16,342 nt of DNA from Anaerolinea thermophila (lineage in GTDB: Bacteria > Chloroflexota > Anaerolineae > Anaerolineales > Villigracilaceae). Position 1 is the stretch's first letter; the number at the start of each line of letters is the position of its first letter. Both the position numbers and the translations under genes were made by a program. A model generated the notes under the pieces. The model did not search any database. It was not told the DNA's origin and saw only the letters and a list, made by a program, of their open reading frames with translations. Shown here piece after piece: positions 6,790-13,332 of the stretch. The stretch covers positions 1 through 16,342 of the forward strand of contig DYLB01000029.1 of the NCBI GenBank assembly GCA_020722305.1, read 5' to 3'.

Positions 6790-7911
6790 ATGTCCCGATT
6801 TTCCCGAATTTCGATATTGCCCGTTGTCCTGATCCTGGCCCTGGCGGCCTGCAAACTTGCCCTCCCGCCAAACGCCCCTCCTACGCCTACAGTCACAGAC
6901 CCGGCCCCGGGTCCGAACGCTTTCGAACCGATCCCGCTCCCGGTCGGGTTCGGCGCGGACGGCGGCTGGATCGAGGTCTATTTCACTGACCCGACCAATC
7001 CCCTCGGCGAAGGCCTGCGCGGCGGCCCGGACGAACGGCTGGCCGCGGCCATCCGGGAGGCGCGTCTCAGCGTGGACGTGGCCGCTTACAGCCTAAACCT
7101 GTGGAGCATCCGGGACGCGCTGATCGAAGCCCACAACCGCGGCGTGCTGGTACGGGTCGTCATGGAAAGCACCAACATGGACAAATCCGTGCCGCAGGAA
7201 TTGAAGGATGCCGGCATTCCGATGCTCGGCGACCGGCGCGAGGGCCTGATGCACGACAAGTTCGTGGTGATAGACCGCGCCGAAGTCTGGCTGGGTTCGA
7301 TGAACTTCACCACCAACGGCGGCTACGACGACAACAACAACCTGATCCGCATCCGCTCGACGAAAGTGGCAGAGAATTACACCACCGAATTCGACGAAAT
7401 GTTCGTGGACGACCAGTTCGGCCCCGACCGGGTTCCGCGCACCCCCTACCCGTCCCTGACCGTCAACGGGGTCGCGCTCGAAATCTACTTCTCCCCCGAC
7501 GACGGCGTGGCGGCGCATCTTGTGAGCCTGTTGGATAATGCCGAGGAGAGTATCTTCTTCATGGCCTATTCGTTTACAGCCGACGACCTGGGCGAAGCCA
7601 TCCGGGCGCGGGCGCTGGAAGGAGTGACGGTGGCGGGCGTGATGGAGGAAAGCCAGTTCAAGTCCAATACCGGCACGGAATACGATCCGTTCAAGCAGGC
7701 CGGGCTGGACGTGCGCCTGGACGGGAACGAGGGCCTGATGCACCACAAAGTCATCGTGATTGACCGCTCGATTGTCGTGGCCGGCTCGTACAATTTCAGT
7801 GCCAGCGCCGAGGACCGCAACGACGAGAACGTCATCATCTTTTACAGCCCGGAGATCGCCGAGTTGTTCCTGGCCGAGTTTGGGCGAGTCTACGGAGAGG
7901 CCCAGCCATAG
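6790..7911 (+). CDS. Phospholipase D-like lipoprotein with two HKD motifs
   Basis: A 373-residue secreted lipoprotein: MSRFSRISILPVVLILALAAC gives a signal with lipidated C21, then a short Pro/Thr spacer. Two phospholipase D-type halves follow. The first has LMHDKFVVIDRAEVWLGSMNF (H155, K157, D162, then GS) and the second LMHHKVIVIDRSIVVAGSYNF (H318, K320, D325, then GS), so both active-site halves are complete. In a standalone two-HKD protein they would form one catalytic centre with a phospho-histidine intermediate; substrates in the superfamily include phospholipids and nucleic acids. The compact repeated layout resembles Nuc/EDTA-resistant nuclease relatives, so an extracellular nuclease is as likely as a lipase. 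Start ATG 6790 has a strong GGAGGAG 5 nt upstream. Confidence 0.88.
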   Translation: MSRFSRISILPVVLILALAACKLALPPNAPPTPTVTDPAPGPNAFEPIPLPVGFGADGGWIEVYFTDPTNPLGEGLRGGPDERLAAAIREARLSVDVAAYSLNLWSIRDALIEAHNRGVLVRVVMESTNMDKSVPQELKDAGIPMLGDRREGLMHDKFVVIDRAEVWLGSMNFTTNGGYDDNNNLIRIRSTKVAENYTTEFDEMFVDDQFGPDRVPRTPYPSLTVNGVALEIYFSPDDGVAAHLVSLLDNAEESIFFMAYSFTADDLGEAIRARALEGVTVAGVMEESQFKSNTGTEYDPFKQAGLDVRLDGNEGLMHHKVIVIDRSIVVAGSYNFSASAEDRNDENVIIFYSPEIAELFLAEFGRVYGEAQP

Positions 7912-7940
7912 CGAGCTTCTGAAAACTTCACCAAATGCTT

Positions 7941-7977
7941 CCAGGCCTCGGAGTTCTTCAAGAACTCCGAGGCCTGG
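7941..7977. terminator. Long perfect hairpin after the phospholipase D-like gene
   Basis: Arms 7941-7958 and 7960-7977 are perfectly complementary over 18 bp around a single central C (CCAGGCCTCGGAGTTCTT / AAGAACTCCGAGGCCTGG). Only TTT follows, so it may be a weak terminator, or a dispersed palindromic repeat used as one. Confidence 0.6.
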
Positions 7978-7982
7978 TTTCA

Positions 7983-8009
7983 CGCCGTAACTTTTGATAT
8001 TTTACGGCG
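7983..8009. promoter_or_regulatory. Inverted repeat upstream of the DUF5666 lipoprotein gene
   Basis: CGCCGTAA (7983-7990) and TTACGGCG (8002-8009) are a perfect 8-bp inverted repeat with an 11-nt AT-rich centre. A possible -10 (TATAAC, 8020-8025) starts 11 nt downstream. The position suits an operator or a second terminator hairpin. Confidence 0.4.
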
Positions 8010-8050
8010 ACAAGATGAGTATAACTCACCCTTAATGTTTGGAGGCAAAA

Positions 8051-8842
8051 ATGAAACAGAAAGCTTTGTTCGTATTCTTGATTTACATGGCGAGCTTCGT
8101 CCTGGCGGCTTGCGGACCGCAGACCGTGGGGGCCCGCAATGCAGCCCCTGAAGCGAACTCTGCCCTGGTGGAGTTCACCGGGCAGGTCGAGTCGCTCCAG
8201 GGCGACCAACTGGTCGTCAACGGGCAGGCGCTCAAACTGGATAATTCCAGCATGGTCCAGAGCCAGTTCGCGGTCGGCGAGACGGTGCGCGTCCGGGCCG
8301 AGGTCCAGGCCGACGGTTCGGTCGTGGTCAAGGAAATCGGCTCCCCCGGATCGTTCAGCGCTGCGGTTGAGACCCTCGACCCGTCTGCTACGCCTGACCC
8401 GTCTGCTACGCCTGACCCCTCGGCGACACCCGATCCGACCGCTACGCCCGCCCCGGAATCCTTCACCGGCGTGGTCGAATCGATCACCCCGGATGAGATC
8501 GTCGTCAACGGGCAGGCTTTCCTGATCACCCTCGATACCATTTTCAAGGATGCAGTTGTCGTCGGCGATATGGTTGAAATCATGGCTGTCCTCAACCCGG
8601 ATGGCACATACACAGCCCTGAACGTGAAACTTGACTTGGGCAATGGTAACGACAACGGCAACGACGACAATTACAACGACAACGGCAACGACAACGACGA
8701 CAATTACAACGACAACGGCAACGACAACGACGACAACGACAATTACAACGACAACGGCAACGACAACGACGACAACGACAATTACAACGACAACGGCAAT
8801 GATAACGATGATGGCAACGACAACGAGGCCGATGACGATTAA
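8051..8842 (+). CDS. Lipoprotein with two DUF5666-like domains and an Asp/Asn repeat tail
   Basis: A 263-residue predicted lipoprotein with lipobox VLAAC (C21). Two homologous beta-rich domains follow. Copy 1 (about 41-97) begins EFTGQVESLQGDQLVVNGQA; copy 2 (about 137-195) begins SFTGVVESITPDEIVVNGQA. Both contain a V-G-(D/E)-x-V turn and match the DUF5666 pattern. They are joined by a TPDPSA repeat linker (108-136). Residues 197-263 are almost only Asn, Asp and Gly, with four units starting NYNDNGNDNDD, an acidic tail that could bind cations; this is inference. Start ATG 8051 follows GGAGG at 8041-8045; an in-frame ATG at 8039 overlaps that site. It stands just before an ECF sigma gene and shares its domain and tail type with the anti-sigma protein two genes on. 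Confidence 0.82.
   Translation: MKQKALFVFLIYMASFVLAACGPQTVGARNAAPEANSALVEFTGQVESLQGDQLVVNGQALKLDNSSMVQSQFAVGETVRVRAEVQADGSVVVKEIGSPGSFSAAVETLDPSATPDPSATPDPSATPDPTATPAPESFTGVVESITPDEIVVNGQAFLITLDTIFKDAVVVGDMVEIMAVLNPDGTYTALNVKLDLGNGNDNGNDDNYNDNGNDNDDNYNDNGNDNDDNDNYNDNGNDNDDNDNYNDNGNDNDDGNDNEADDD
8639..8839 (+). repeat. Asp/Asn-coding minisatellite in the lipoprotein gene
   Basis: In-frame tandem repeats of 33-39 bp. Tyr codons mark the units at residues 208, 219, 232 and 245 (spacing 11, 13, 13). Units start at 8669, 8702, 8741 and 8780. The first three are nearly identical at DNA level and the last has diverged in third positions. Confidence 0.85.
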
Positions 8843-8856
8843 CCCATCCAGGTGCT

Positions 8857-8930
8857 GACATGAGACGGTGATATACTGTGGCCAACTACCCCGATACCAC
8901 CCCAGTCTTGGAAGCAGCCCGTCTCATGTC
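8857..8930. promoter_or_regulatory. 12-bp inverted repeat bracketing the sigma factor promoter and start codon
   Basis: GACATGAGACGG (8857-8868) and CCGTCTCATGTC (8919-8930) are perfectly complementary, 50 nt apart. The right arm contains the proposed start codon ATG 8926-8928; the interval contains a TATACT (8872-8877). It could be an operator pair or an mRNA stem that hides the start codon. Confidence 0.5.
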
Positions 8931-9474
8931 GATACCTGAAACGCAAAAAGAGCTGGATGGCCTGCGGCGTCTCGACCCGCAGGTCATCGGCGCGATTTAT
9001 GATCGCTATTTCCCTGTGGTCTTCCGCTTCGTCAGTTACCGCGTCAACGATGAGACCCTGGCTGAAGATATCACCAGTGAAGTCTTCGTCCGGCTGCTGG
9101 AATCGAGCAAGAAGAAGCGCGGGCCGGAGACCAACCTGAAATCCTGGTTATTGACCACAGCCTCGCACATCATCAATGATCACCTGCGCCGCGTCTACCG
9201 CCGCCAGACGGTCGAGTTGACCGAGACCTTGACCGATCCTGATTACTTGCCTCCAGATACTTTCGATCTGCGTGAACAGAACCGCGTGGTCAAGAATGCC
9301 CTGGCCCAATTGACCCCCGAACAACAGGATGTGCTGTCCCTGCGTTTCGGTGCCGGGTATTCCCTCGAAGAGACAGCCGCCGTGATGCAAAAGAAAGTCA
9401 ATGCAGTGAAAGCTTTGCAGTTCCGCGCCGTTGCGGCCCTCAATCGCAAGCTTGAAGAGGTGTTGCATGGGTAA
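8926..9474 (+). CDS. ECF-type RNA polymerase sigma factor
   Basis: A 182-residue sigma70-family group 4 (ECF) factor that directs RNA polymerase to a specific regulon. Sigma region 2 spans about 24-92 (IYDRYFPVVFRFVSYRVND..LAEDITSEVFVRLLE...SWLLTTASHIINDHLRRVYRR). Region 4 spans about 118-178 (VVKNALAQLTPEQQDVLSLRFGAGYSLEETAAVMQKKVNAVKALQFRAVAAL), with the helix-turn-helix in its second half. A GTG at 8878 in frame would add 16 residues, but it directly abuts a TATACT, so ATG 8926 is preferred; GGAAG at 8910-8914 is a distant ribosome site. The last 8 nt overlap the anti-sigma-like gene, so the two are coupled. Regulon unknown; autoregulation is likely for this type. Confidence 0.9.
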   Translation: MSIPETQKELDGLRRLDPQVIGAIYDRYFPVVFRFVSYRVNDETLAEDITSEVFVRLLESSKKKRGPETNLKSWLLTTASHIINDHLRRVYRRQTVELTETLTDPDYLPPDTFDLREQNRVVKNALAQLTPEQQDVLSLRFGAGYSLEETAAVMQKKVNAVKALQFRAVAALNRKLEEVLHG

Positions 9475-10522
9475 ACGATTGTACGATGCCTTTGAACTTT
9501 GCCTGCAAGCCCTGGAAATAGGCGAAAGCGTTGAGGCCTGCCTCAAACGCTTCCCCGAGCTGGCGGATGAATTGCGACCGATGCTCTACGCCGCCGAACA
9601 GGCCCTGAACTCCGCGGCGATTACCATCCCGCAAGGTATCGCCACGCGCGGACGGGCGCGCCTGCTCCAGCGTGCGGCAGAGATGCGCGAAGTTGCCGCA
9701 CGTCCCCGCCGCAGCCGTTTCCAATTCCGCAAGCTGGCTTACGTCTTCGCCCTGGTCGTGATCTTCCTGACCAGCGGGACGGGGCTGGTCCAGGCCTCCA
9801 ATGGGGCCTTGCCCGGCGACAACCTGTACACGATCAAACGCACCTGGGAGGACCTCCGCCTGGTGCTGGCGTTCAATCCGGCGACGCGTGATGCCCTCGA
9901 AGAACTTTACGAAGACGAGCGCTATGAGGAGATCTACGAGCTGTTCGAGGAAGGCCGCATCGCCGATATCGCATTCAGCGGTGTCGTGACCGAGATGACG
10001 GAAAGCCTCTGGACGGTATCCAACATCCCGGTCCGGCTCGACGCGGGCACCAGCGTGGCAGCCGGTATCGAAGCCGGAGATGCGGTCTTGGTCCAGGGCA
10101 TGACCCAGCCGCAGACCATGCAGGTCCTGGCGACTGCCATCACCTTTGCGAATGGCAACAACCTTCAAGTCGTGGGCGAAGATGAAGCCGAGGGCGATGA
10201 CGATCCAACGTCCACACCCACCCCTCGCTCAACGGCGACGCCGCTCCCGACCGACAGGCCCACCCTTACGCCGACCCCCTCGCCATCCCCTACCCCTGGC
10301 ATCATTGTTACTCCCACCGAACCGGGCGAAGACGATGACCAGAATGACAATGACAACATCAATGACAACGATAACGACAACATCAATGGCAACATCAATG
10401 ACAACGACAATGACAACATCAATGACAACGACAATGACAATATCAATGACAGCGATGATAATGACAATATCAATAACAATGACAACGACAACATAAATGA
10501 TAACGATAACGACAATGATTGA
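9467..10522 (+). CDS. Membrane anti-sigma-like protein (DUF5667 + DUF5666-like) with Asp/Asn tail
   Basis: A 351-residue single-pass membrane protein. The N-terminal cytoplasmic part (1-86) has FELCLQALEIGESVEACLKRFPELADELRPMLYAAEQAL, a motif common in Chloroflexota and actinobacterial anti-sigma-like proteins. One transmembrane helix lies at about 88-109. Outside, SNGALPGDNLYTIKRTWEDLRLVLAFNPATRDALEELY (111-148) is the DUF5667 signature. A DUF5666-like domain (about 169-228, FSGVVTEMTESLWTVSNIPVRLD...EAGDAVLVQG), a Thr/Pro linker (about 246-285) and an Asn/Asp/Ile repeat tail (288-351) follow. Start ATG 9467, GAGG upstream, overlaps the sigma stop by 8 nt. Inferred role: hold the ECF factor at the membrane and release it on an envelope signal. 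No zinc-binding HxxxCxxC anti-sigma motif is seen. Confidence 0.82.
   Translation: MGKRLYDAFELCLQALEIGESVEACLKRFPELADELRPMLYAAEQALNSAAITIPQGIATRGRARLLQRAAEMREVAARPRRSRFQFRKLAYVFALVVIFLTSGTGLVQASNGALPGDNLYTIKRTWEDLRLVLAFNPATRDALEELYEDERYEEIYELFEEGRIADIAFSGVVTEMTESLWTVSNIPVRLDAGTSVAAGIEAGDAVLVQGMTQPQTMQVLATAITFANGNNLQVVGEDEAEGDDDPTSTPTPRSTATPLPTDRPTLTPTPSPSPTPGIIVTPTEPGEDDDQNDNDNINDNDNDNINGNINDNDNDNINDNDNDNINDSDDNDNINNNDNDNINDNDNDND
10328..10519 (+). repeat. Asp/Asn/Ile-coding tandem repeat in the anti-sigma gene
   Basis: In-frame repeat with an 8-residue (24-bp) period, NINDNDND type. Ile residues fall at 298, 306, 310, 318, 326, 335 and 343. Positions 10391-10414 and 10415-10438 are two identical 24-bp copies; the others differ mainly at third positions. 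Confidence 0.8.
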
Positions 10523-10530
10523 TTGATATT

Positions 10531-10655
10531 CACCCATTCGGGTGCAACAAAAGTTGTTAGTAACGGAGCCCAAAGTCTCCCGACTTTGGCGGCAAAATCA
10601 GGCCCTTACAGGAGGCTTCGCAAAGATTTTGCACTCCGGCTAACAACTTTTTTTC
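10531..10655. terminator. Branched hairpin element ending in a T-run after the sigma/anti-sigma genes
   Basis: A first small hairpin (CACCC 10531-10535 / GGGTG 10540-10544) directly follows the stop codon. Then AAAAGTTGTTAG (10549-10560) pairs with CTAACAACTTTT (10640-10651), extended inward by CGGAG/CTCCG (10564-10568/10634-10638). Inside are hairpins CCAAAGTC-TCCC-GACTTTGG (10570-10589) and GCAAA-GAT-TTTGC (10620-10632). An eight-T run (10648-10655) at the end suits an intrinsic terminator. The rest of 10523-10760 holds only this element and the next promoter. Confidence 0.6.
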
Positions 10656-10672
10656 TTAAGGATCGAGACCGG

Positions 10673-10693
10673 ATAGCACATTCGTGCTATACT
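10673..10693 (+). promoter_or_regulatory. Extended -10 promoter overlapped by a palindrome
   Basis: TGCTATACT (-10 hexamer 10688-10693) lies 67 nt before the ATPase start codon. ATAGCAC-ATTC-GTGCTAT (10673-10690) is an 18-bp palindrome with 7-bp arms whose right arm covers the -10, a position that suits a repressor operator. Confidence 0.5.
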
Positions 10694-10760
10694 TTAAGCC
10701 GTATACCCCCCGAAACGCTGCCCGGCCCTGCCACCCGGCATTCCCCCTTAGGAGCATCCG

Positions 10761-13328
10761 ATGAGCAATCACTTTTATCTTGGCCGACTTTTCGATCCCC
10801 GCACCAAAAAAACGACCGATACCGCCCTGGCTTACGACCCCGCCGACCTGACCACCCACGCCGTTGTGACCGGCATGACCGGCTCCGGCAAGACCGGCCT
10901 GTGCATCGGCCTGCTGGAAGAGGCCGCCTTGCAGGGCATCCCCGCGTTATTGATCGATCCCAAAGGCGACCTGACCAACCTGTTGCTGCACTTCCCCGAC
11001 CTGGCCCCGCAGGACTTCCAGCCGTGGATAGACCCGGAAGTGGCCCGCCGGGCGGGCAAGTCGTTGGAACAGGTTTCGATGGAGACCGCCTTGCAATGGC
11101 GCAACGGCCTGGCCGAGTGGGGCATCAGCCGCGAGCGGATGCTGGCGCTCGAGAACGCGGCCCAGTTCGCGGTCTACACCCCTGGCTCGGACGCGGGCAT
11201 CCCGGTCAGCGTGCTGTCTTCGCTCGAAGCGCCGCCCCTGCCCTGGGACGCCAACCGCGAAATCCTGCGCGAGCGCATCGGCAGCACCGTCACCGCCCTG
11301 CTGGGGCTGGTCGGTTTCACCGACGTTGACCCGCTCCGCTCACGCGAACACATTTTGCTGGCCAACCTCTTCGAGAATGCCTGGAGCCGGGGCAAAAACC
11401 TGACCCTGACCGAACTCATCCTCCAGACCCAATCCCCACCGATGCCCAACCTGGGCGCTTTCCCGGTCGAAACCTTTTTTCCTTCCAAAGACCGCATGTC
11501 CCTGGCCTTGCAGCTCAACAACATCCTGGCCGCGCCGGCCTTCGAGACCTGGCGGGCAGGCCAGCCGCTCGACATCCAGGGCCTGCTCTTCACGCCCGAC
11601 GGCCGTCCGCGCCACAGCGTTTTCTACCTGGCGCACCTGAGCGACGCCGAGCGGATGTTCTTCGTCACCCTGCTGCTCACCGCGGTCGAGACCTGGATGC
11701 GCACCCAGGCCGGGACCGCCTCGCTGCGCGCCCTGCTCTACATGGACGAAATCTTCGGCTACCTGCCGCCGCAGTCCAACCCGCCCTCCAAGATTCCAAT
11801 GCTGCGCATGCTTAAACAGGCGCGGGCCTTCGGCCTCGGCCTGATCCTGGCCACCCAAAACCCGGTGGACGTGGATTACAAGGGATTGTCCAACACCGGC
11901 ACCTGGTTCATCGGCAAACTCCAGACTGAGCGCGACAAGGAACGCCTGCTCGACGGCCTGACCAGCGCCGACGGCAGCCTCGACCGGAGTGCGTTTGACA
12001 GCCTCATCTCCGGCTTGGGCAAGCGGGTTTTCATCATGCACAACGTCCACAACAAAAAGCCGCTCCTTTTCCAGACCCGTTGGGCGATGAACTTCCTGGC
12101 CGGGCCGCTGACCCGTAACCAGATCCCGGCGCTGAATTCGCTGGCCGGTGCGGACTGGATCAAGGCCGCTGCGGCCCCGGGCCTGGATTCCGCTCCCGAG
12201 GCGGCGACCAGCTTCGAGGTCCCGCCCGCTGGGGTACCAAGCCGTGGACCTGAGACCGTTGACCGTAGCGTTTCCGCGTCTGACGCACCCGCGCCGTCCA
12301 CCGTCCGCCGTCCGCCGTCTGCTCAAGGCAGCCAGACCCGCCCGAAAGTCCCCGCTGGCGTGGGCGAATACTTCCTGCCGGCCAACTACAGCCTGACCGA
12401 GGCCTTCCGCAAATCGGGGCAGGCCGCCCCGCAAGACGCCGCGTTGAGCGGCATCTTTTACCGCCCGGCCCTGCTGGCGACCGTGCAGGTGCGCTTCCTC
12501 GACCGCAAATACGGCGTAGACAGCGACGTGCAGCGCGCCATCCTGGTGCCGACCCCCGACCGGCGCGGCGTCATCCGCTGGGACGATTTCCCCTACCGCG
12601 GCCCCTCGCTGGACAGGTTGCAGTCCACGCCTGAGCCGCAGTCCCGCTTCGACTTGCTCGACACCCCGCTCTCGGACTCGAAACAAATGTCGGCCCTGCA
12701 AAAAGACCTGGCCGATTGGGCCTATCGCTCGATCACGGTGACGGCCAAAGCCAACGAGACCCTCAAAGTCTACGCCGGGCCGGACGTGTCGCCGGCGGAG
12801 TTCCGAAAGGCATGCAGCGAGGCGGCCCGCGAAGCCCGCGATGCCGAGATGTCGAAGGTCACGGCGCGGATAGAGAGCAAGCTCAAAACCCTGCAAGATC
12901 GGCTGGCCCGCGAAGAACGCGAACTGCGCCAGGACGAGACTGAACTCCAGCAGCGTAAAATGGAGGAGATGGGCACTCACGCAGAAAATGTGTTGAGTTT
13001 GTTCGGCGGGCGCAAGGGGACCCGGCGGCTGTCCACTTCGCTTTCCAAGCGGCGCATGACCGAGCAGGCCAAGGAAGACGTGGAAGAATCGCTGGACGCC
13101 ATCGCCCAGTACAAAAAGGACATCGCGGCCCTCGAAGCCGAACGGGACGAGCTTGTGCGCGAGATCAACGACCGTTGGGGGGTGGCCGTCAACGACATGT
13201 CGGAGATCACCATCGCCGCCAGGAAAACGGACGTGTTCGTGCGGTTGTTCGGGGTGGCCTGGCTGCCGCATTACCTGGTCGAGGCGGGCGGCCAGACGTT
13301 CGAGTTGCCGGCGTTCGGCGAAGGGTAG
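10761..13328 (+). CDS. HerA/FtsK-like ATPase with C-terminal coiled coils, function unknown
   Basis: An 855-residue P-loop ATPase of the HerA/FtsK/VirB4-type fold. Walker A is GMTGSGKTG (38-46), IDPKGDLTNLL (65-75) follows as in DNA-pumping ATPases, Walker B is ALLYMDEIFGYLPP (324-337), and LILATQNPVDVDYKGLSNTGTWFIGKLQTERDKERLLDGL (361-400) carries the sensor/arginine-type segment. A disordered Ala/Pro/Ser linker (467-530) leads to a second domain (535-680) and two charged helical segments (about 685-735 and 765-800) that look like coiled coils. A hydrophobic WLPHYLV segment lies near the C-terminus. Start ATG 10761 follows AGGAG. It has its own promoter and no partner nuclease (NurA) or Mre11/Rad50 gene next to it, so a DNA-end-resection role cannot be assumed. 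Family assignment is firm, the role unknown. Confidence 0.85.
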   Translation: MSNHFYLGRLFDPRTKKTTDTALAYDPADLTTHAVVTGMTGSGKTGLCIGLLEEAALQGIPALLIDPKGDLTNLLLHFPDLAPQDFQPWIDPEVARRAGKSLEQVSMETALQWRNGLAEWGISRERMLALENAAQFAVYTPGSDAGIPVSVLSSLEAPPLPWDANREILRERIGSTVTALLGLVGFTDVDPLRSREHILLANLFENAWSRGKNLTLTELILQTQSPPMPNLGAFPVETFFPSKDRMSLALQLNNILAAPAFETWRAGQPLDIQGLLFTPDGRPRHSVFYLAHLSDAERMFFVTLLLTAVETWMRTQAGTASLRALLYMDEIFGYLPPQSNPPSKIPMLRMLKQARAFGLGLILATQNPVDVDYKGLSNTGTWFIGKLQTERDKERLLDGLTSADGSLDRSAFDSLISGLGKRVFIMHNVHNKKPLLFQTRWAMNFLAGPLTRNQIPALNSLAGADWIKAAAAPGLDSAPEAATSFEVPPAGVPSRGPETVDRSVSASDAPAPSTVRRPPSAQGSQTRPKVPAGVGEYFLPANYSLTEAFRKSGQAAPQDAALSGIFYRPALLATVQVRFLDRKYGVDSDVQRAILVPTPDRRGVIRWDDFPYRGPSLDRLQSTPEPQSRFDLLDTPLSDSKQMSALQKDLADWAYRSITVTAKANETLKVYAGPDVSPAEFRKACSEAAREARDAEMSKVTARIESKLKTLQDRLAREERELRQDETELQQRKMEEMGTHAENVLSLFGGRKGTRRLSTSLSKRRMTEQAKEDVEESLDAIAQYKKDIAALEAERDELVREINDRWGVAVNDMSEITIAARKTDVFVRLFGVAWLPHYLVEAGGQTFELPAFGEG
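12255..12321 (+). repeat. Heptamer repeats inside the ATPase linker
   Basis: ACCGTTG and ACCGTAG (12255-12268) are followed at 12294-12321 by four CCGTCCR-type heptamers (CCGTCCA, CCGTCCG, CCGTCCG, CCGTCTG). They encode part of the disordered linker. The 7-bp unit is not a multiple of three. Confidence 0.7.
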
Positions 13329-13332
13329 CTAG

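Noticed and set aside
8639..8839. CRISPR array
   Set aside because: The repeats are contiguous, have no spacers, stay in frame and encode protein; no cas gene is nearby.
8592..8885. Minus-strand Cys/Arg-rich frame opposite the lipoprotein tail
   Set aside because: Also a complement of the repeat; the Cys/Arg pattern is a consequence of the repeated codons.
7983..8925. Shared ECF-type -35/-10 motif before the lipoprotein and sigma genes
   Set aside because: TAAC...GACA can be found before both, but with different spacing (17 versus 13 nt), so no common promoter motif is supported.
10165..10533. Minus-strand frame coding Ser/Leu-rich repeats opposite the anti-sigma tail
   Set aside because: It is only the complement of the Asp/Asn repeat, not a membrane peptide gene.
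11340..13271. A 643-codon minus-strand frame inside the ATPase gene
   Set aside because: Antisense to a gene with Walker motifs; composition rich in Gly/Arg/His and no family similarity, typical of a mirror frame in high-GC coding DNA.
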